From: a bacterium
GTDB taxonomy: Bacteria > 4484-113 > JALSIF01
Assembly: GCA_026981635.1 (NCBI GenBank)
Contig: JALSIF010000302.1
Coordinates: 1 to 8,723, forward strand
Length of the DNA stretch: 8,723 nt
Reading direction: 5' to 3'
Shown here: in pieces, positions 5,623 through 8,723 of the stretch
Layout of the letters: every line of letters begins with the position of its first letter
Numbering within the stretch: the stretch's first letter is position 1
Notes under the pieces: generated by a model
What the model was told of the DNA's origin: nothing
Database searches by the model: none
Seen by the model: only the letters and a program-made list of their open reading frames with translations
Translations under genes and position numbers: made by a program

Positions 5623-6501
5623 ATGGGAAGGTCCATTCTGCCTAAGGCTCCTGCCACCTTTATCCCCGTTCTCCTCCTCGTTGCCCTGCTCACTTCACCT
5701 ACCCCCAGCTACGGTCAGGGGAAGCTCATCAAGGTCATCTACGGCCCCGAGTTTTCCTCCATGAAGCTGGCCCTGCCCACCGGAAGTCCGGTTGAACTGG
5801 CCGGTGGCTTTAAGGGGTTTCTGGTTACTCCCAAGGAGTCGGGAGAGGAAGTACCGCTTCTGGTGCTGCTTCACGAACATGGCGGACGGGGCGACACCTT
5901 TGCCAGCATAAGCCGCTATGTAAAGATCAAGTCCGCCTACATCCTCTCCATCCAGGGCCGCTTCAGGGCGGTCACCCCGGAGGGGGAGAAGATGGACGGC
6001 TACTCCTGGTGGGAGCTTGGCCCAGACAGCACTGAGCAGAGTCAGCACGACTCCCTGGTCAGGGAAAGCCAGGCACTGGATGAGGCCATCCAGCAGTTCC
6101 TCCACAGCCAGCCCACCATTGACCCCAACAAGGTGGTTCTGATTGGCTTCGCCCAGGGATCCAGGATGGCCCAGGAACTGGCCGGTCGCTTCCCCAGCCA
6201 CTATGCCGGGGTGGTTCTATTTGGCGGCTACGGTGAGCTGGAGGCTGACTGGAAGAGCAGCCTAAGCCAGACCGGCACCCCGCCCAGCTTTTTCATCTCC
6301 ATTGGGGATGGTGACAAGCACACCCCCCTGGAGCTGGCCAAACAGCTCAAGTCCGACCTGGAAAGTCTGGGAGCCGATGTAATCCTCACCTACGTAAACA
6401 AGACCCACCAGATCATTGCCAGCGAATTTGACCAGATGAACCGCTGGCTCGGCAAGCTACTGGGCTATCCCCTTGTTGGCACTGCGGGCATCTCCTCCTA
6501 G
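5623..6501 (+). CDS. Exported alpha/beta-hydrolase (esterase-like) lacking the nucleophile serine
   Basis: 292 residues. Residues 1-31 form a Sec signal peptide (hydrophobic core about 13-25, likely cleavage after SYG). The mature part matches the phospholipase/carboxylesterase branch of alpha/beta-hydrolases: an oxyanion-region LLVLLHEHGGRGDTF (79-93), a nucleophile-elbow strand VVLIGFAQGSRMAQELAGRFP, ISIGDGDKHTP with the acid D231, and a final His at 262 (NKTHQI). Family members carry GFSQGG with Ser as nucleophile. Here the elbow is G-F-A-Q-G-S, so A177 (codon GCC, 6151-6153) replaces it, one base from a Ser codon. S180 is three residues off and cannot sit at the elbow tip. The protein may be a non-catalytic binding relative, or use another residue. 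It is followed after 41 bp by another exported protein and then a transporter, suggesting one operon. Confidence 0.85.
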   Translation: MGRSILPKAPATFIPVLLLVALLTSPTPSYGQGKLIKVIYGPEFSSMKLALPTGSPVELAGGFKGFLVTPKESGEEVPLLVLLHEHGGRGDTFASISRYVKIKSAYILSIQGRFRAVTPEGEKMDGYSWWELGPDSTEQSQHDSLVRESQALDEAIQQFLHSQPTIDPNKVVLIGFAQGSRMAQELAGRFPSHYAGVVLFGGYGELEADWKSSLSQTGTPPSFFISIGDGDKHTPLELAKQLKSDLESLGADVILTYVNKTHQIIASEFDQMNRWLGKLLGYPLVGTAGISS

Positions 6502-6529
6502 GCAGGAATTCCTCATCCGCACTGATAAA

Positions 6530-6552
6530 CTCTGCCCGGCTGATGGGCAGAG
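6530..6552 (+). promoter_or_regulatory. Perfect 8-bp hairpin covering the start codon of the next gene
   Basis: CTCTGCCC (6530-6537) and GGGCAGAG (6545-6552) form a perfect 8-bp stem with a 7-nt loop (ggctgat). The ATG at 6543-6545 spans the loop and the first pair. No T-run follows, so it is not an intrinsic terminator. It could block or tune translation of the downstream gene, or bind a regulator as DNA. There is no obvious Shine-Dalgarno between it and the previous stop. Confidence 0.5.
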
Positions 6553-7358
6553 CCACACCACTGCGATTAGGATCTCCATCGTTTGGGCTGGTTCTCCTCT
6601 CCTCCTTCCTACTCCTTACCCTCTCAGCCCATGCCACCCCCAACCGCTTCCCCCGTCTGCTTGACTACTTCGTTCCCTACCTGGACGACTGGGAGATTGC
6701 CACCTCCCTGCTGGAAGGCAAACCTGAGGAGGGAAAGGCAATCTTTGCCGAGCTATACGAGCGCACCGACCGAGAGGGGGCCCATCTGGTTCTGGCCGAA
6801 CTTGACCTGCTTGGCCGGGTAATGGTGGCGGCAGAGCTTATGGGGAAGGGGGAAATACCCCCCGCCAAGCTTTTTGCCTACCCCCTGAAGGGGGACCTTA
6901 CCAACTCGCTGGGGCTGGTTGAGGTGGAGGTACTGGTGGTGGAAGGAGACCAGAGGCGCTACGAGAAGCGACTGGTCAGTCTGGCCCGCTGCTGGCGGGA
7001 ACTTGACCGCTTCAGGGACAGGCTAGGTCAGGCCCTCATTGGGAGGACGATGCCCCAGGCTGCCCTAGCCATGCTAGAACTCATCGCCTCACCCCCAGGC
7101 TTTCCCGAACTGAGGGGGGAGCTGGTGGAGGAGATGGGGGAAGGGGGAGAGGAGGAGCTCTGGTTAAGAAAGCTCTTTGCTCCCCTGCGCGAGCCCCTGC
7201 TTCTCATCTCAGTCCGGCTAAGCAGCGAGCTCTCCAAGCAGGAGGAAGTGGATGACCAAACCCGCCAACTACTTTCCCGCTTTGCCGAGCTTAGCCTGAA
7301 ACAGGCCCGCCGCTCAGCCATCCCGCTGGCAAGCCTCACCCCACCCGAGGGAGGGTAA
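6543..7358 (+). CDS. Exported protein of unknown function, Leu/Glu-rich helical
   Basis: 271 residues that I do not recognise. The N-terminus is a Sec signal peptide: basic MGRATPLRLGS, hydrophobic LVLLSSFLLLTL at about 16-27, and a probable cut after SAHA (residue 31). The mature part is rich in Leu, Glu, Arg and Ala and looks mostly helical. Short repeated helix-turn patterns suggest a tetratricopeptide-like or other alpha-solenoid fold (inference from composition only). One Cys (in LARCWREL) is present, and no catalytic motif is seen. The ATG at 6543 is chosen because it gives a complete signal peptide and no other start lies upstream of the hydrophobic core in frame. It begins 41 bp after the hydrolase stop and ends 15 bp before the transporter ATG, so a shared operon is likely. 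The start lies inside a perfect hairpin. Confidence 0.8.
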   Translation: MGRATPLRLGSPSFGLVLLSSFLLLTLSAHATPNRFPRLLDYFVPYLDDWEIATSLLEGKPEEGKAIFAELYERTDREGAHLVLAELDLLGRVMVAAELMGKGEIPPAKLFAYPLKGDLTNSLGLVEVEVLVVEGDQRRYEKRLVSLARCWRELDRFRDRLGQALIGRTMPQAALAMLELIASPPGFPELRGELVEEMGEGGEEELWLRKLFAPLREPLLLISVRLSSELSKQEEVDDQTRQLLSRFAELSLKQARRSAIPLASLTPPEGG

Positions 7359-7359
7359 T

Positions 7360-7365
7360 AGGAAG
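7360..7365 (+). promoter_or_regulatory. Shine-Dalgarno-like AGGAAG of the transporter gene
   Basis: AGGAAG lies 8 nt before the ATG at 7374, just after the TAA of the preceding gene. It supports translation of the transporter from a polycistronic message. Confidence 0.55.
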
Positions 7366-7373
7366 CTCCAGCC

Positions 7374-8723
7374 ATGGCGGTCCTCAGGGTCACCATCCGA
7401 ACCATGCGCATCGCCATTGCCGAGGGGGTGGGCTGGTCCCTCTACGCCAACCTGATTCAGGGCGCATTCCTCACCGGCTACGCCCTGCTGCTGGACGCCA
7501 ACCCACTGGTATTGGGGTACCTGGGCACGCTGCCCTTTGTGGGCAACTTCATCGGCATCTTTGTTGCCCCCTGGATTGAGCGTCATCGTGACTACAAGCG
7601 GATCACTGTAATCGCCGAAACAGGTGCCCGTCTCTGCTGGCTGATCCCCTTGGCCAACCTGTTCATCTCTTCCACCCAGGTAAAGCTTGCCGTACTGCTG
7701 GGGGCGGCCACCCTGAGCTACCTGCTCCACGCCCCCGCCGCCCTGGCCTGGTGGTCGTGGATGGCCAAGGTGATCCCGCCCCATGTCAGGGGAAGCTTCT
7801 TCATGACCCGAAACACGGTGATGGGCGTGGCGGGGCTTTTTGCCGCCACCATCGCCAGCCGTTTCGCCGACCACTTCCTCGGCCCCATGAAGGAGGCGGT
7901 GGCCAAAGCCCAGGGTCTTCCCCTGAGCGAGGTAAGCGAGCGCCTGCTGGAGGTGGGAAAGGCCGAGTGGGTCTTTGTGACCATTTTCGTCGTTGCCGTC
8001 CTGTTTAGCGCCCTCAGCCTATGGCTCTTGGTAGTTCAGCCTGCCCCCCGTCCCCGCAGTCTGAGAGGCGAGGAGCCGCCCTCCATGGCGGCCCCCATAG
8101 CCGATCGGCACTTTGCCCGCTTTCTTTTGTTCACCCTGGTCTTCTCCTTGGCCAACGGGCTGGTCAGCCCCTTCTATATCCCCTTCATGTTGGAGGATCT
8201 GGGCACCTCCTACTTTCAGGTGATCATCTGGCAGTGGCTGGCGGTGGGAACCATGATCATCACCACCCCGATCTTCATCCGCCGGCTTGACCTGTGGGGA
8301 AACCACCGCACCCTGGTGAGGGGGGTGGCCGGAGTGGTTGTGCTTCCCATCATCTTTGCCCTCGCCCGGCCCGACAACTACCTCCCCCTGTGGATTGACG
8401 CCGTCTTTTCAGGGATCGCCTGGCCGCTGGTCAACCTGGCGGTATCAAACCTGGTCATCGGCGAGGCACCAGAGGGTAAGCGGGCCGCCTACGTGGCCTG
8501 GAACTCGGCCCTGGGAGGGGCTGCCTTCTTTGTGGGAGGAATTGTGGGGGGAGGAATAGTTAGCCTAACTGGGAAGTTGCTATCTGGCCTTCCCGATGGG
8601 GAGCTTGGGTTTATTTTTAGCGGCTACCAGAGCGTGATGCTGCTTGCCACCCTGGGCAGGCTATTTTCCCTTATCCTCATCCTGCCCTATCGGGAGCGCT
8701 TCCCCGCCCGCCGGCCCGAACCG
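7374..8723 (+). CDS. Major facilitator superfamily transporter, 3' end outside window
   Basis: 450 codons remain open to the window edge. The protein is largely hydrophobic, with about 12 membrane segments in two halves split by a charged central loop (about residues 220-243, containing PAPRPRSLRGEEPP). The loop after the second helix, APWIERHRDYKRITVIAETG (about 64-83), matches the MFS signature pattern in degenerate form. PPHVRGSFFMTRNTVMGV (about 134-151) resembles the RG-x-F-x-x-R-N stretch seen in one group of bacterial MFS proteins. The equivalent loop in the second half is IFIRRLDLWGNHRTL. Glycine-rich helices near 380-400 (GGAAFFVGGIVGGGIV) are typical of helix packing. The end (RERFPARRPEP) is already polar, so little is missing. 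The substrate cannot be told. Being downstream of two exported proteins, it may move a product they bind or process. Confidence 0.88.
   Translation, partial: MAVLRVTIRTMRIAIAEGVGWSLYANLIQGAFLTGYALLLDANPLVLGYLGTLPFVGNFIGIFVAPWIERHRDYKRITVIAETGARLCWLIPLANLFISSTQVKLAVLLGAATLSYLLHAPAALAWWSWMAKVIPPHVRGSFFMTRNTVMGVAGLFAATIASRFADHFLGPMKEAVAKAQGLPLSEVSERLLEVGKAEWVFVTIFVVAVLFSALSLWLLVVQPAPRPRSLRGEEPPSMAAPIADRHFARFLLFTLVFSLANGLVSPFYIPFMLEDLGTSYFQVIIWQWLAVGTMIITTPIFIRRLDLWGNHRTLVRGVAGVVVLPIIFALARPDNYLPLWIDAVFSGIAWPLVNLAVSNLVIGEAPEGKRAAYVAWNSALGGAAFFVGGIVGGGIVSLTGKLLSGLPDGELGFIFSGYQSVMLLATLGRLFSLILILPYRERFPARRPEP

Noticed and set aside
7314-7874. 186-codon open frame on the minus strand within the transporter gene
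   Set aside because: The plus strand encodes a continuous 12-helix transporter here. The minus-strand product is a Gly/His-rich shadow.

Overview
The window is about 60% GC, densely coded bacterial chromosome. It holds seven protein genes (two cut by the window edges), one tRNA gene and one probable untranslated RNA gene. The GatB subunit points to a bacterium that uses the transamidation route to Asn-tRNA and/or Gln-tRNA. Twin-arginine and Sec signal peptides show export across the inner membrane. Three genes have a -10-like hexamer ending 6-7 nt before the ATG and no Shine-Dalgarno, which suggests regular use of leaderless mRNAs. That trait is known in Deinococcus-Thermus, Actinobacteria and other deep lineages. 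I cannot place the organism further from sequence alone, though an uncultured, possibly thermophilic lineage would fit. No phage, transposon or CRISPR signal is visible.

Left part, minus strand, read right to left. A copper-sensor type repressor (CsoR family, 5174-4893) is followed by a 139 bp gap with a perfect hairpin. Then come a Tat-exported divergent alkaline-phosphatase/sulfatase-superfamily protein (4753-3560), a membrane-anchored protein of unknown function (3506-2082), a membrane-dipeptidase family M19 peptidase (2030-1020), and gatB (988 to beyond position 1). The gaps among the last four genes are 53, 51 and 31 bp, so they could be co-transcribed. A TACAAT box just before the dipeptidase may start a separate transcript.

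Middle, 5175-5622. This gene-poor stretch is the most interesting part. It holds a tRNA-Arg(UCU) on the plus strand. Facing it on the minus strand is an apparently independent RNA gene of about 135 nt. That gene has a consensus promoter (TTGACA, 16 nt, TATAAT) behind an A/T-rich UP-like stretch, and it ends in a 10-bp terminator hairpin plus U-run. The transcript can form compact helices, including a possible pseudoknot, that compete with an alternative nested fold. I could not match it to SRP RNA, 6S RNA, T-box or common riboswitches.

Right part, plus strand. An exported alpha/beta-hydrolase (5623-6501) has Ala where the catalytic Ser should be. It is followed by an exported protein of unknown function (6543-7358) and a major facilitator superfamily transporter (7374 to the window end). 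The tight spacing suggests one operon handling an unknown small molecule or envelope component.
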